This document shows positions 33,185 through 45,492 of a stretch of 64,000 nt of DNA, piece after piece. The stretch spans positions 124,001 through 188,000 of the forward strand of contig JARGXX010000084.1 in assembly GCA_030374765.1 (NCBI GenBank), given 5' to 3'. The notes under the pieces were generated by a model. It did not search any database. It was not told where the DNA came from and worked only from the letters and a program-made list of their open reading frames with translations. The position numbers and the translations under genes were made by a program. Each line of letters starts with the position of its first letter. The stretch's first letter is position 1. This DNA comes from Agarophyton chilense. Its lineage: Eukaryota; Rhodophyta; Florideophyceae; Gracilariales; Gracilariaceae.

Positions 33185-34046
33185 TTAAAAACCAACATCA
33201 AATTGCCTTTCTTGCCCATAAAACATTCGGACCGAAATTCCCCAAATGTTTTCAATAAGGTTGAGGTCATGAGAGCGTGCAGGCCATTCCATAACCAACA
33301 AATTTAAATGTTTTGACCACTGTTTCATAATATTAGACCTAAGCACAGGTGCATCATCCTGCTGAAAAACGAAGTTTTTTTCATACGTACAGTATGAAAA
33401 CGGTAGCAAGTTTTCTAGAAGTTCAACATACTTCTCAAACCTCATAGTACTTTCAATGAAAAAGATATCGATTGCGTCTTTTGCAGAGATTCCAGCCCAA
33501 ACCGTAACCGATCCTCCTCCCGAATGCTTCGTCAAAAATTCATTTCTATCTTTTCTTAGATCATGCCAATAGAATCTATAACAATCTGGACCATCAAGGT
33601 TGAACTTTTTTTCGGAAGAAAAGACAACATTATTCAATTCAGTTTTTTAGTACGCTTTTCTAGGATAAAATTTCACAATGTATGTTTGTGATGGTATTTA
33701 AAAAACATTTCCTAATTTGCTGTACTTAAAAAACATTAGACGGTTATTTCTACGCTATATAGTAGATCTTCATTGAAAAAAATTCAGATTCTTGACAATT
33801 TTGATGCAAAATGAAGAGTTACAGAACATTTCTAGCTTAGTTACACGCTTATTGGTTTAAGATAGTGACGTAAGACGGCCTTTTGAACGCTTTGTTCAGT
33901 TTGTTGTAGTCTTTTTTTAAGAAATTGCTGGTTTTTTTGGGCTGCGTCTTGAGTTTTTGGGCTATATCTGCTGCACTCATACCCTGATGTACTAATCGCA
34001 TGATTATCAGCTGTTCAGAGCGTGTCAGAGAAGTGCCACGAGCCAT
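33185..34046 (-). pseudogene. Decayed Tc1-type transposase
   Basis: The N-terminal helix-turn-helix part (34046-33849) reads SLTRSEQLIIMRLVHQGMSA. After a damaged 210-bp section, the catalytic part (33637-33185) reads VVFSSEKKFNLDGPDCYRFY, GGGSVTVWAGIS, VFQQDDAPV and SHDLNLIENIWG. The second catalytic Asp (QQD) and the Glu (LIEN) of the DD34E triad are kept. The first is lost: FSSE replaces the usual FSDE. The middle between both parts is too short and stop-filled. Tc1/mariner terminal repeats were not found. Confidence 0.85.
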
Positions 34047-34589
34047 AGTTGAGCTATTCGTTGTATAAAGGATATACTTTTGAAAAAGTTTTTTGGTCTT
34101 TGGTGGTTTTTATTTGATGAAGAATAAGCTCTTTAGTAAATGAAATATTTTTGGCGCAGTTTTTTTCAAGGGATGTATTTTTGAACCGCACTGTAGCTGG
34201 TCCTGAAAATTTGGTATTACAGAGCTTACGAAAGAAAGAGATCGTCTTGCCCGCAATTATGAGTCATTTTTTTAGATGTCATTTTTGCCTGAATTTTTCC
34301 CACGAACAGCATGACGGGCTTCGCTCTGAGCTCAAATGAGAATCTAGACAGTATTTTGTACGAAGGCCTCTGTGCTCTTACAGTGCTCCTACTGTACAGG
34401 CGCAGCTATGAGGCAAAAGGACTTTACCGTCGGCAAATCCTGTCGCCGCCTGCGCTCTCAAAGGCGACGATTGCTGCTTGCCGTTTAATTCAACGTCGAC
34501 CCCGTTATCAGCATCAAGTGGGCTTACTCCCTGTCTTAAAGCGGACCCGATGTGCTCAAGCTTATTCGTGTCTCGTGCCACGTATCTAC
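34047..34589. other. Spacer between Tc1 remnant and repeat A2
   Basis: The first part is AT-rich and could hold the Tc1 end. 34310-34590 carries short ORFs without a family. Confidence 0.35.
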
Positions 34590-35155
34590 TGTGAAATAAA
34601 GCAAACTGGTACTGAGGGGTGTAATACCTGACGTTTCTAGGGAGCGCGGGATGTGCTCGACCTAGGTGGAGGAGATTTAGGATACCTGTATGGTGTGGAA
34701 GCACCGGCCACTGAAGTTTGCAACAAGAACGGCGGGCTCACTGAAACCACCTGGTAGACGATTATGTACAGCGCTCGCGGGTCCGGAAAACCTTATGGAC
34801 ATTAGGCTTACCTTTATGGTCGACTGTAGAAACCAAAAAGGGTAAAAGTAGTCTAGTAGGTGCTTGTCTTTACAATAATGACACGGGTGGCAATGTTTGG
34901 TGAATATATATATATATCTCTCACCAGCCGTCCGACCTACGGTGGCGCTCCTCGCCACGCGGCCGCCAGGAGGTGCAATTGACGTGCGCCTCTCTGTCCA
35001 TTTACTCTTACCTGAACAGTACTAAATTAGCGAAAAGTTAAGCTATTTGCTAAATAAACTACTGTAGTACACTGCGCCTGCCGACAACCATCCAGGTCCA
35101 CCACGTGGCATAACTTCTCCATCGGTGTAGCTCACTGTACTACATCTACGAATCG
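34590..35155 (-). repeat. Interspersed repeat, copy A2 (inverted partner at 12654-13215)
   Basis: The reverse complement aligns with 12654-13215 from GAGCTACACCGATG to the block with TTACACCCC. A (TA)n slip, ATATATATATAT, replaces ATATATC of copy A1. No transposase follows this copy. Confidence 0.78.
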
Positions 35156-36344
35156 TTTTAACCTGAACGCTTTTAGCGACAGGCAAGCCCTAACCGACTT
35201 TCGCTTCCGATGCAGAGAGACAGGTACAGTATAAAAAGTTATCAATTGGCCTGGTGTGCGTACTGTTTGCAACGGCTACCACTGTGACTCGGTAACAGCT
35301 ACATGTATTGTTCGAAGGCGGCTCTCATTTCGTACCAGGTGGTATGACCTTGAGCCGCTGTTCTGAATGAGAGCCTCAGCGCTTCGTGAGATCTTCTATG
35401 AGGTTGTTGAGCACTTTATAGGACAGCGTAATCCCCTTTTGGAGAATTTTCGAGATGATCTCATGCTCGAACGTGCGGCGATTTATGCAGAAGCTACTAA
35501 CGAAAAATGAGCACCGCTGGATAGCTTTGATGGGTTTATAAACTGCACTAAGATACAAATTAGTTGCCCCGGCGGTGAAAACAGCTTGCCACGCTCTTGT
35601 TACTCAAGCCACAATCGCCACCTCTTCTACATATACCAAATCGTAGCAATCCCAGATGGTATTTTGTTTCATCTCTATGGTCCAGAGGCTGGAAGGTGTC
35701 ATGAAATGCCTCTCTATCGACGGGGTTGCATGGGTGAAGCACTACAAAACAGTTTGAGCATAGCCGAACGATAGTTCTGTCTGTGTGCGGATGCAGCCAA
35801 TGTTTTGCGCGCTTGGTTATAGGTTGCGAATGACAGAACTGGAGCTACAAATGCGCAAGTGGTGCATAACAAGGGCATGAGCGCAGAACGAGAAGCTGTG
35901 GAATGAACATACAAGGACTTGAAGCAGACATGGACGCTACATGTTTTCAAGACGCTTCTACGAGTTCATAAATCTCCCATTGCACTAATTTACAAAGCGG
36001 CTGCGCTGCTGTAAAAAATAAGGAATTCATCTATCATAGAAGTGTTCAGAGCAGTAGCTACTTGATGAGCTAACAACCAAACCTCAACAGATTTTTAAAT
36101 GTTCAGTAAACCATCTTCCCCAACTCGAGCGAGCCGCGGCCTCTGTGCGCAGAGACCCTAGAGGCCGAAGATAGTCCGAACAAAGCTTGGACTCGAAGTC
36201 TCGTAGGCCAGCGAGCGCGAACCCCTGTGGCCGATCGAGAGGCGGTGACTCCGTCACTGTAACTTGTTTACTAACGCGCCCAAGACTGACAGCACCTCTT
36301 TCCTTTCGGCCAAATCCTATTTGTTTTCTACAAGCTCTAGCTAG
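35156..36344. other. Region without a confident gene
   Basis: Only ORFs of about 60-80 codons with no domain. It may belong to decayed elements. Confidence 0.35.
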
Positions 36345-37102
36345 AGGTGTTTCTTTTGGAGGTCAATCTCTTTATTTCCGATCGCGATGCATCGCGACTC
36401 GTTCACCTGAATTGCATCCTGACGGCTTCAATCGCGCTCTTTCCGCTCTATCTCAAATTCAAGCTTCTTTTCCTCCATTTTTAACCTCTTTTATTTGAAG
36501 TCCTTCCTGCTAGCCATATGCTCGTTTATCAGGTTTTTATCTTCGTCATCAACATCTGGTAAATAATTTTGCTTACGAATCTCCCTGAAGTTTGGTGTAC
36601 CAGTTGGTTTTTCACTGTTCTGAACCACCTGAGAACCACTGCCATATTCCGTTTCCGTTCCCAATCTCGATAAATCGCGTTCGAAAATCTATTGAATGGT
36701 TTGTTCCCAGCGCTTATCCATTTCTGTCTTTTCGTTGCGCCCCGTTCTACGCTGCTCGTCCCATTCATCCATAGCAAGCATTATATCTTCTAGCAGTTTC
36801 TCTCTTTCCTCACGAATTTTCATATTTTCGGATGCGGTTAAGTTGTTCTTCGAGGATTTTTGGTGAATAATCAGTTCTTTGTTGAAGCTATCATTGAGAG
36901 TTGTCCATGTCGGCTTGACGAGGGGCTCAAAGTAAGACGCAAAAATGTATCTTTTAAACATAAACAGCCCTTCTTCGGATTGGGAGTGCATTTTGATGCG
37001 TAGTAATAGATAGGCTTCCACATTCGTCACGAATTCGAGAAAAAGAACGTCAAAAGAAACTGAGAAACAAAACTTGAGCTTTTTTCCATTTTTATTTGGC
37101 AA
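36345..37102 (-). pseudogene. Decayed charged, coiled-coil-like ORF
   Basis: One minus-strand frame of about 250 codons, with stops TAG (36689), TAA (about 36498), TGA (about 36430) and TAG (about 36346) and no frameshift. After an N-part (FEPLVKPTWTTLNDSFNKEL) it becomes strongly charged: KIREEREKLLEDIMLAMDEW and later KRLKMEEKKLEFEIERKERD, a likely coiled coil. Small charged proteins like this accompany the transposase in PIF/Harbinger and other elements, but I cannot assign it. The stops would arise from CAG, CAA and CGA by single C-to-T changes. Confidence 0.42.
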
Positions 37103-37742
37103 CTATTGAATGATTCCAGTGCGGGGCACAACCTGTGATGACGGAGGTCCTTTGGGGTCGAAGAAGGCTTGGGGGAGGGCATCTTTGATGCTGAACGCGA
37201 GGTATTTGGAGGGATCGTAGATGTTGGCAGTGACCAGTCTTGGCCTTCCGCCATGTTTTGGTGACGGGAATTGGCGGGGGCGCGTCGGGAGCTCTACACC
37301 TTGTAGGGAGGGGTGCCTTAGTCAATGTTTTTTGCAACTTCGCTATTTTCCGTCAGCAGCGAAAATTGAAATGTCTTCACTTTCATTTTGCGCCTTATTC
37401 CTGTGCCAAATTGGTGACAATTTTTTATTACTTTCGAATAGTGATGATAATTTGGTGAGCTTTGTACAAGAAGGCTAAACATCACCAACACCATCACTAA
37501 CCAGGTCTTCGTATTACAATTTCTATCTTATGTAACTCACCTGATGGGCTTCCAACCTTCCGAGGCTGCCCCAACAATTCATGAATGGATTTGGTAGTCT
37601 CTTTTTCGAGCAAAGCTTCTCATTTGCGCGCGCTTTTAAGTTTCATAATCATCGAGGGAAGACCTCAAGAGCCTGCTCAGCTGATCTTCTCGCCTTCTGG
37701 GCTTCAACCCCTCTTCCCCTTACCTTTTCTCCGCCTGTTGCC
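37103..37742. other. Spacer without a confident gene
   Basis: Short overlapping ORFs on both strands with no domain. May include the 5' flank of the following large decayed element. Confidence 0.35.
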
Positions 37743-40700
37743 ATGTCATCGAACATGCCTCCCCCCGTATCGTCGGACCCTGATCGTAATTCGCGCACCT
37801 GCTTTCCTCTCAGCCGAACGACAAACCTTTCGTCGTCCCAGTTTTGAATAATCCCTCTTTCAATCCTCCTATGATAGTTTCTGAACAGCAGAAACTCCGA
37901 GACCCTTCGATTCTTTCCAGAAGCCCAAACCAGACTGGCAGCGATAAGGACGACAATCGCCAATTTGTTCAACTGGTCCGCGTGGATGTACCTTCTAGTT
38001 CGGCGAACGCCGGGGCAAAAACCCAACCACCTCTCTCAAAAGCAGTTCAGCCTCAACCTGAAAGTCCTCCATTCACGATGGCTGTTGTACCCAGTGTGTA
38101 AACACCTGTGCATCCTATAATTGCAACGACGGCTAGTGTGCCCGGCTCTGAACGAAAAGAGCACGCTGAACTGCTTCTACAATTGCGTGATACAGACAGC
38201 CCAGATTATCCGTTCCGATGCCCATCTCCCCGGCTGGCAGAGTATATATCTAGATCTGGAAGACGTATTCGTCCTACAAACAGGGACCTAATGTCCGAAA
38301 TTGATGAGGCGTCGCATTCCGAGTAGGTGTCAGATGAAGTCTTTCTCCTGGATACGGCTCAAATGGAAGCAGCTTGTTTGAGTTCAGAATGCAGTGTGAT
38401 CTTTGAAGAAGATTTGAGCATGGAAGACCCGGATGGGTATCTAGAAGGAGCCTTGCATTTACTTTTCGGCAACAAAAGTGCCCACAGTAGGGATGAAGAT
38501 GTTTTAGCAAATTTGTTTATTGATTAAAGGCAAATGCAAAAGGGTGGTTTAGATAAACCGTTTCTAATCGTATTGATGGAACTGTCCTGCGGTGCATTTC
38601 TGAGTAGTGCAGGTGACAATGAACACGAAATTGCGGCAACCTCCGAAAGACTTTCATCACGGAAAAGAAGTGGAGTCGGGATTAGTCTGCAAGCACCATC
38701 CACAATAGACGTCAATATTAGGCGACGGCGTAATGTAGCAACGATAACAGTTGAGTCTTGTAAGCTGCCGGGGCCTCAGGTAACTTACAGACGCCACGTG
38801 GACTAGCCGACCTCGGCTGGGCTCATTTAGATAATTTTTTTATTTTAATTAGAGTAATAGATTAGCATTAACGTACCAGGGAGATCCCAGCGCCTCATAA
38901 TTTCTTTTTACTTGGCTCGAGTGACGCTTCTTTCTTAGAGTAAGGTAGGCACCGTTACAATACTAAATTACCCCTTTTGGTACATTAGTTCCACCAATTG
39001 GTCTTCAAGCCATCGATTCCGTAGCTTCGACCTGTAGGACTACGCAGTAAACGCCAGCCCATTGCGTCAAGTATTCTGGGAGTGCCGTCGTCAAGGATAC
39101 CAACCTTCGGACCCGCTCTACCACGCTACTTCAAGTTGAGACCAGTACGCTGACCCACCAGTCATTGCGTTACAGAAGGGCTGAGGTTTGGAACTGAAAT
39201 TGGATAACGCGCATGTTCCAGGGGCTGGCGGAATATCACGTATCAATATTGTTGAGTTTTTTATGCCAAATAGCTTGCTGGAAAATATCAAGGATCACGT
39301 GAACCAAGTCCTCCAAACGAAAGGTCGGAGCTTGACTACGGTTGAGGAGCTCCGTGGCATAAATATATTGCACTTTCTTTGTGCTTCGTATGACACAAAC
39401 CCAACCACTCTTCGCTCCAATTAAAAGCGAAAAGCCTACCTTCAAATTTTTATTGAGGCTAAGCGGTACCGAGAGGTCTGGGATGCCCTGAGTAGAACTG
39501 TCTCTAAACGATCAGGGAGGGACGTTGAAGGCTGTGAATGGAGGGTTCGGTCACAAGTCTCTGTGGATTTCATTACAGAGATGGAGCAAGATATCTCTGC
39601 CATGAACCGAAGACTTCTGCTCGTTCCAGGGGCAACGGTTTTTTCTATTGACGATGATCATCTTAGCCTGTCGTCACGTACCGTCAATGACCTCACTAAC
39701 CTGCGGCAGATTAATAACCCCACTAAGGCCCTCAGTTTTTTTTGTAATGCAATGTGTTCCGCAATAACTTCCGTCTTTAAAGCCGGTCACTATTCCCGAC
39801 CACAAGAGCGACTAATAGACACATTGGGTTCGATTAGCGCAGGGGTTGTAGGGGGCCCCTACGCGAGGGGCACTGAGACCAATGACTGATGCCTTATTAG
39901 CTTCGGACAGGGGATACAATAGCGGGGAGGTGACGGAGTTCGAGTCAAATTTCTTGGCAGCAACTAGTTTCGGAACCCACAAGCGCTCTCTCGATTCGCC
40001 GTTTGTGTTTGGAGATGGCGCCATAAAGAAGCGTCACAAAGGCAGGGTCATTTAGGAGAAGGGATGCCGGGTGCTCTACTCTGCCAACCGAAAGATGAAA
40101 GGCGGAAGTGCTCGGCAGCTAGAATCCTCAGTTTATCGTGAGAGCTGCTCGAAACGCGTCGCTGCCGTTTTCAGCAACAATTCCGAACTTTTCAGGAGCT
40201 CATGCTACACCGTTGTCCCACGGGAAAATGCTCGCTGCAGCTTTAATATGGATAGGCTAAGAGCTCAACAAGTTGTTTTTGTTCGCGAAACAAGGGATGG
40301 GATTGCAAACGTGTCGGAAGGCATCTCGGAGCACCTCGACGGAAGCCGACGTTCAGCAGATCTGCTGAGGTTGTCTACACTAAGCAGCTCCCTACTGCAT
40401 TTGACGTGGTTCCAATCCGAAAAACCGGTCTGGTTTTTGTTGCGATCGTTTCGGTTCACGTCGAGGAGCTGGTTTTGTTTCTTGGTCGGAACTGCTCGTG
40501 AATTTGTTCAGAATATAGAAGCCATCGCTCACATAAAAAAATTAGCACTGCATCAACCTTGAATTGAGGACTGGCTAGATGACGAGCTATTGAAATGTTT
40601 TACGAAGCAATGGGATGAAGTACTCCAATGTCTCGGGATATAAAAGCAGGTCACAGGGGACGTAAATTCTCCACAAGGCATCGCGGTTTTCCTTCAGAAT

Positions 40701-42472
40701 ACGACACCTCAGGCCTCACAGAGGTTGAAAAAGGCTGAATTCAATGCGATTTTATTCGGAGTCGGAAGAGAACAAGCCTCAACAGTTCAAAAGTCGGACT
40801 TGATCGAGAGGGTCATGCAAATGAAACAAGATGTTTCAGAGGAAACACTGAATCTTCAGGATGAACAAAAACGGAGGAAGAGAGGGTGAGCTAAATGGTC
40901 CACTTGCTGAAGGAGAGACTGCGTAAATGCTCCTTGAGCGCTTTGGTTATGAATTCATTGACTGCTACGCCCGGCATGCGTGAAGGAAACATTAACGAGC
41001 CGGAAGTAGTACTGGCTGTGCCCAAGTTCTTGGCTGGGAGATCTATATTCCTTCGCTTGAGTGACGACGACGGGGAGGAAGTGATTGATCTGATACACAA
41101 AGAGAGCTGGGAGTTAGGCTCTGCTGATAATGAGGAGGTCGTTTAGTGTTCTTTGACAAGAAATATAGGTGCAATGTTGAATGTAGGTCTCGTTGCAAGA
41201 AGAGACATAAATACTTTTGCGGACAGTCTAGATGACCTCTGTCAATTTGTTGATGAGAATGGCCTCGGCAGCTGCGCAGCTATCGAAGTTAAAACAATGA
41301 AAACACCACGGACAGTTGCACAAGCAGAAGAAATCAAGGCAGTTGTTGGGCAGAAGGTTATAATATCTGACATTGGTGTGTCTGGGCTTGCTGACGCTCT
41401 CTTTAAAAGGGTTGTCCCTGACAAAACCGACTGAATGCAGTACCTTCATCACAGTACAGTTGTAGGCGTCGATACGGTGATGTTTTTTGTTGCACAAGGG
41501 GCTTTTTTCGGTCGTGGCAAAATGATATACATTTCTTTTCTGCAGTTCTCTTCTCGGAATAGGAAGCACTATGAGGCGTGTTTGATCGACATACATCAGA
41601 TCGCTTTTCTTTGGCTTGGAAAAGAGGTTACACAGATCCCAGTCGAGTACAATGCAATGTTGGAGCACAGTCACGCCTCGGATCTTGACAGCTTAGCCTC
41701 CTATTTTTCTTTGGGTCAAGCGCTTCTTCAAAAATTGAAAAGAACTGGCTCTCCCTTGCCTCCATCGCGTATGATAAGACCTTCCATTCTTGTATACTGG
41801 AATGCACTTAAAGGGGGCGTGGACGAGTTTTATAGGAGAATGCTCACGTACGCTCGATGCAATAAAAGTTAAAATCCAATGGTTTCAGTCATCAAACGAA
41901 TGATTTCAACGCAAGTGGAAAATGCGGGAATTGTGCATTCGATGCAGATGGCTGCAAACAATGAAAAAGTTGCCGGCACGTCTTTGAATGAGGGGAAAGG
42001 CTACAAAACAAGAAGACGATACGTCGGTCGCCTACAGACAGTAGATGTTTTTGTCAGGAGGTGGGCAGAAGAATAGATAAATCAGACAGAGGGAGGATCA
42101 CACGAGAACAACAAGTGGGCTGAAGAATCCGCTGATATGAATCCATTGCGAATGGTGCCCATGTTCCCTCGCAAGGCAGTTTTACATTACAGCAGAACAA
42201 ATTTTAGAGCCGGGAGACTTCGGCAATCTGAAGCGCAGAGGGAGCTTACCGCTCAATCAGCTTATTGTTCACTTTGTGGGCATACTTATCGATACCAAGG
42301 GAAAATGCTGCAAACAGGATTAAGGCAAAACAAGTGGTGCGCAATATGCCGGCAGCCAATTTGTGATTCTTGCAGGGCGGAGAGGCATTTAAAGAGCAAA
42401 CTGAATCTAAAGAAGCCAGGAGAGCGTCGCTTACGTCAATCCGAGCGTTCTGTTGACAATACTCTGAGATAG
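37743..42472 (+). pseudogene. Large decayed DDE transposase ORF with C-terminal zinc ribbon, split by a solo LTR
   Basis: Mostly one plus-strand frame from 37844 to 42472, with a start segment at 37743 in another frame and a shifted section about 39960-40900. Readable: PGATVFSIDDDHLSL (39628-39672) as probable first catalytic Asp, then HKRSLDSPFVFGDGAIKKRHKG (39977-40042), then YWNALKGGVDEFYRRM (41797-41844), a GGVD motif as near the end of PiggyBac-like transposases, and a C-terminal cysteine domain YCSLCGHTY with CAICRQPICDSC (42261-42388). This order suggests a PiggyBac-like DDE superfamily member; the exact family is uncertain. The solo LTR at 38729-39174 lies inside it, so it is older than that insertion. 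Confidence 0.55.
38729..39174 (+). repeat. Solo LTR of the chromovirus family, nested in a transposase ORF
   Basis: 446 bp whose reverse complement aligns with 27736-28180 end to end. Flanks GACGG (38724-38728) and GAAGG (39175-39179) match at 4 of 5 bases, an aged target duplication. No internal element sequence remains, so it arose by LTR-LTR recombination. It is in the opposite orientation to the full element. Confidence 0.88.
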
Positions 42473-42719
42473 AGGAGTTCAAGGCGCAGCCAGAAGAGAA
42501 AGAAAGTAGCCCTAGTGTCTTTACGACCACTGGCCTCATATAGGGCCCAAATCACAACATCGATAATTTTTGTAAGCTTTGTCAATTTCCTTAAATTTTT
42601 GGGCTTAAACGTTGTCAACACTCTTTTCTTTTCTGTAGACAACCTAAAAGATCACGGATGATCGTTCACAACTTGTAAACAACATCATCTTAATTTCATT
42701 CTTTCATAATTTATCAAAT

Positions 42720-44858
42720 ATGTCATCATCTATGGATCCCCGTCGTGTAGTGGGAAACAGAATACTCACCCGCGCACGTCTCACCACATCAGAGGGCAAC
42801 TGTAAACGCTTCTTTCGCACGCAATGGAAAACGAAACTGGTCAGCGCAAGTGTTACAAAACTGGACGTTGTTGTCAAGAATAATAGGAGACACACTTTTG
42901 TCACGATAAGCTTCGAGCTACCTGGTCGTGAGGAAGTATGCACTCTCAAACTTTGCAATTTAAAAGCCGGTGATCATGTCACGGTTCAGGAAATGGCTTA
43001 AGAAGCTGTCAATTCCAATGTGGAGATAAATGGTGCTGCTATTAATAATGAAGCTTCGAACAATGAAGAGCAGCATACTGTCACGGATGCCGATCACTGT
43101 CACACAATGAATCAGATTAGACCCTCCTACTGTGACAAAAAGTGACACGCAAGACAGCTTTGTGGAAGTGCATTCGACGAAATGGACAACGGAAATGTAT
43201 CCTTGAATCTGAATGGTCCAGTGCAAATGCATCAATGGAAAGTCACAGGACCTGTTGGAGATTTTTTCTCCGCCATTCATGCACCTTCGGGACTCTCTCC
43301 ATGCGATTTCTTCATGTGGATGTTTCCTGTAGCTCATTTGGAAAAAATAGTTCGATCTACTAACTCTCGGCTGTAAGAAAAAGTTTTGAAGCAGACTACA
43401 GAACGTGAAAAATTGAAGTTTGTCGGTTTGATGGTGTTAATGACACGCTTTGAGTTTTCAAATAGAAGATCGCTTTTGTCTAAAGACTCGTTTTCTAAAT
43501 ATATCGAATCTCCGCAGCTCGGAAAGATCATGTCATGAAATCGGTTTGAACATATACGGCAATTCATCGTTTTCAGTGGCTCTGAAAATGATCAAAAATC
43601 AGAAGAATTCAGGTGGTCATGCGTTTCTGAGTTTGTGAAAGCTAGAAATGACCATCGGAAAGCGTTCGTAACTCCATTTCACACTTTGTGCGTGGACGAG
43701 AGTATGTCACGTTGGTATGGACTTGGAGGTAAATGGATTGAAATTGGACTTCCACACTACACTGCTCTTGAAAGGAAACCTGAAAATGGTTGTGAATTAA
43801 AGACAGTGTGTTGTGGAAGGATTGGAATCATTTTAATAATAGAAATCACAATGGGAGCTACGAAACCAGATGTAAAGCCATTTGAATCAGAATTTGGGCA
43901 TGAAACAGCTGTTTTAATGAGATTTGTTGAAAATTTGTTCGCAACTGATCGAATCGTTTGTGCCGAATCATATTTTGCATCTATTGAAACAGCTGAAGCA
44001 CTTTTTAAAAGAGGAATGCAATTTATTGGGGTTGTAAAAACAGCCACCATAAGGTTTCCTGTGACACATCTTTCCGAACTTACGATGACGGCACGAGGCC
44101 AGCACATGTCAATGGTCTCGAAACTGCCTGAATTGGATCGAAAGATGATGTCCGTGCTCTGAGTGGACCGCAAGAGGAGATGTTTCATCAGCACTTGTAG
44201 CGGAACCCTACCAGGAACTCCCATTTCTCGTGAAAGATGGAGGACAACTGATGGAATAACAAAGAAAATTCCGCTTTCCATTGCTATTCCAGAGGTTTGT
44301 GAGGAGTACTATTCTTATTGTTCAAGAACTGATAGACATAATAGGTCATGTCAAGATGATCTGAAAATAGAAATGAATCTTGAAGTGAAAGAATGTTCTT
44401 TTAGAGTGAATACTTCTTTGAATACTTCTTTGCTGGCAATGTGCGTGGTTGATGCTTGGAATCTTTACAAGGGTGCATACGGAAGCACAATGAATCTTAC
44501 ACCGCATAATTTCTATTGTAATCTCGCAGACAGATTAATAGATAACAACTGGGATGCTATTCGAACTATGAAAAGAAAATGTAAGGAGGAAGATGAAATA
44601 GAAAACCCATATATGGCTGATGCCGGAATTCATTTAATGGTGACCAACCGAAAAAGAAGGAAATTGGATGGTTCTTTGACGTCTCAAACATGTCAAGAAC
44701 GATACAAAGTCTGCAAAACCACTTACAAATCCAAATTTGTTTGTTCAGAGTGCAAAAAGTACAATGATATGGTTGTTCATATATGTTACAGTGGAACAGG
44801 TGGTGAGTGTTTCAAAGATCATCTGCGTGACATTCATCACATTTCGAGCAACATTTAG
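42720..44858 (+). pseudogene. Decayed PiggyBac-like transposase (DDE_Tnp_1_7), single frame
   Basis: A plus-strand frame of 712 codons broken by just five stops (42999, 43143, 43374, 43533, 44160) and no frameshift. Core: FHTLCVDESMSRWYGLGGKW (43679-43738, first catalytic Asp), then CAESYFASIETAEALF (43960-44007), where the family normally has DSYF, so the second catalytic Asp is now Glu, then VVDAWNLYKGAYG (44448-44486). The C-terminus has a cysteine/histidine cluster (CSECKKYN to CFKDHLRDIHH), typical of PiggyBac proteins. TTAA ends were not located. It starts 250 bp after the previous decayed transposase. Confidence 0.85.
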
Positions 44859-45492
44859 TCAACAACATTGATGGTCGCGTGTCAACATGCGTTTTAAGGC
44901 TTTTAAGAGGCATATGTAAAAGTATACAGCAAAAGTTTAAATTAATCTAAGCTCCCTACTCATTAAATCTGCGTTATTCAACTTGCTAGATATATTATGG
45001 TCTCTGACGAAACAATCCATTCAGCAGATGTCACCTTATTCTGTCTGCTGTTAAAGTGGACGAAAATGTGTTCTTAGACCATAATAGTTTTAGAATTAGT
45101 CGAGCTTCCGTAGGAGTTGTCGAGTTACACTGAACTCAGCGAGGTTTGAGCCCTGTTTTTATCAGTCTCCGAGCGGTCGTGAAACCACTGAGCTGCTGTT
45201 ACTGAAGATAAATGTCTAAGGGGGTCTCTACACCAAAGGGTAGACAAAAAAGAAGGGACACGGACTGTTGTCCACGATACAGAGCAACCTGTCCCAATTG
45301 GCTTCCGTACTGTCCACGTTCAGTGTCGAATCGAATCATGCTACAGATGTAGACAGCATTTTTCGCGGGAGCACACGAGCGCAAACAGAAAGCCTTCGCC
45401 GCTTCCGGTTTGCGTTCAAAAGTTGCCCCCACTAGCCAGGAAGAATCCTGGGTCGCTTTGTCGTGCAAATCAGCCCAATAGACATCTTTAAA
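44859..45492. other. Spacer, probable 5' arm of the PIF/Harbinger element
   Basis: No gene seen. The Myb-like ORF follows; terminal repeats were not identified. Confidence 0.35.

Noticed and set aside
42720..44858. Alternative genetic code explaining in-frame stops
   Set aside because: All three stop codons occur within element ORFs, and PGK ends with TGA at the expected place, so TGA is a stop here.
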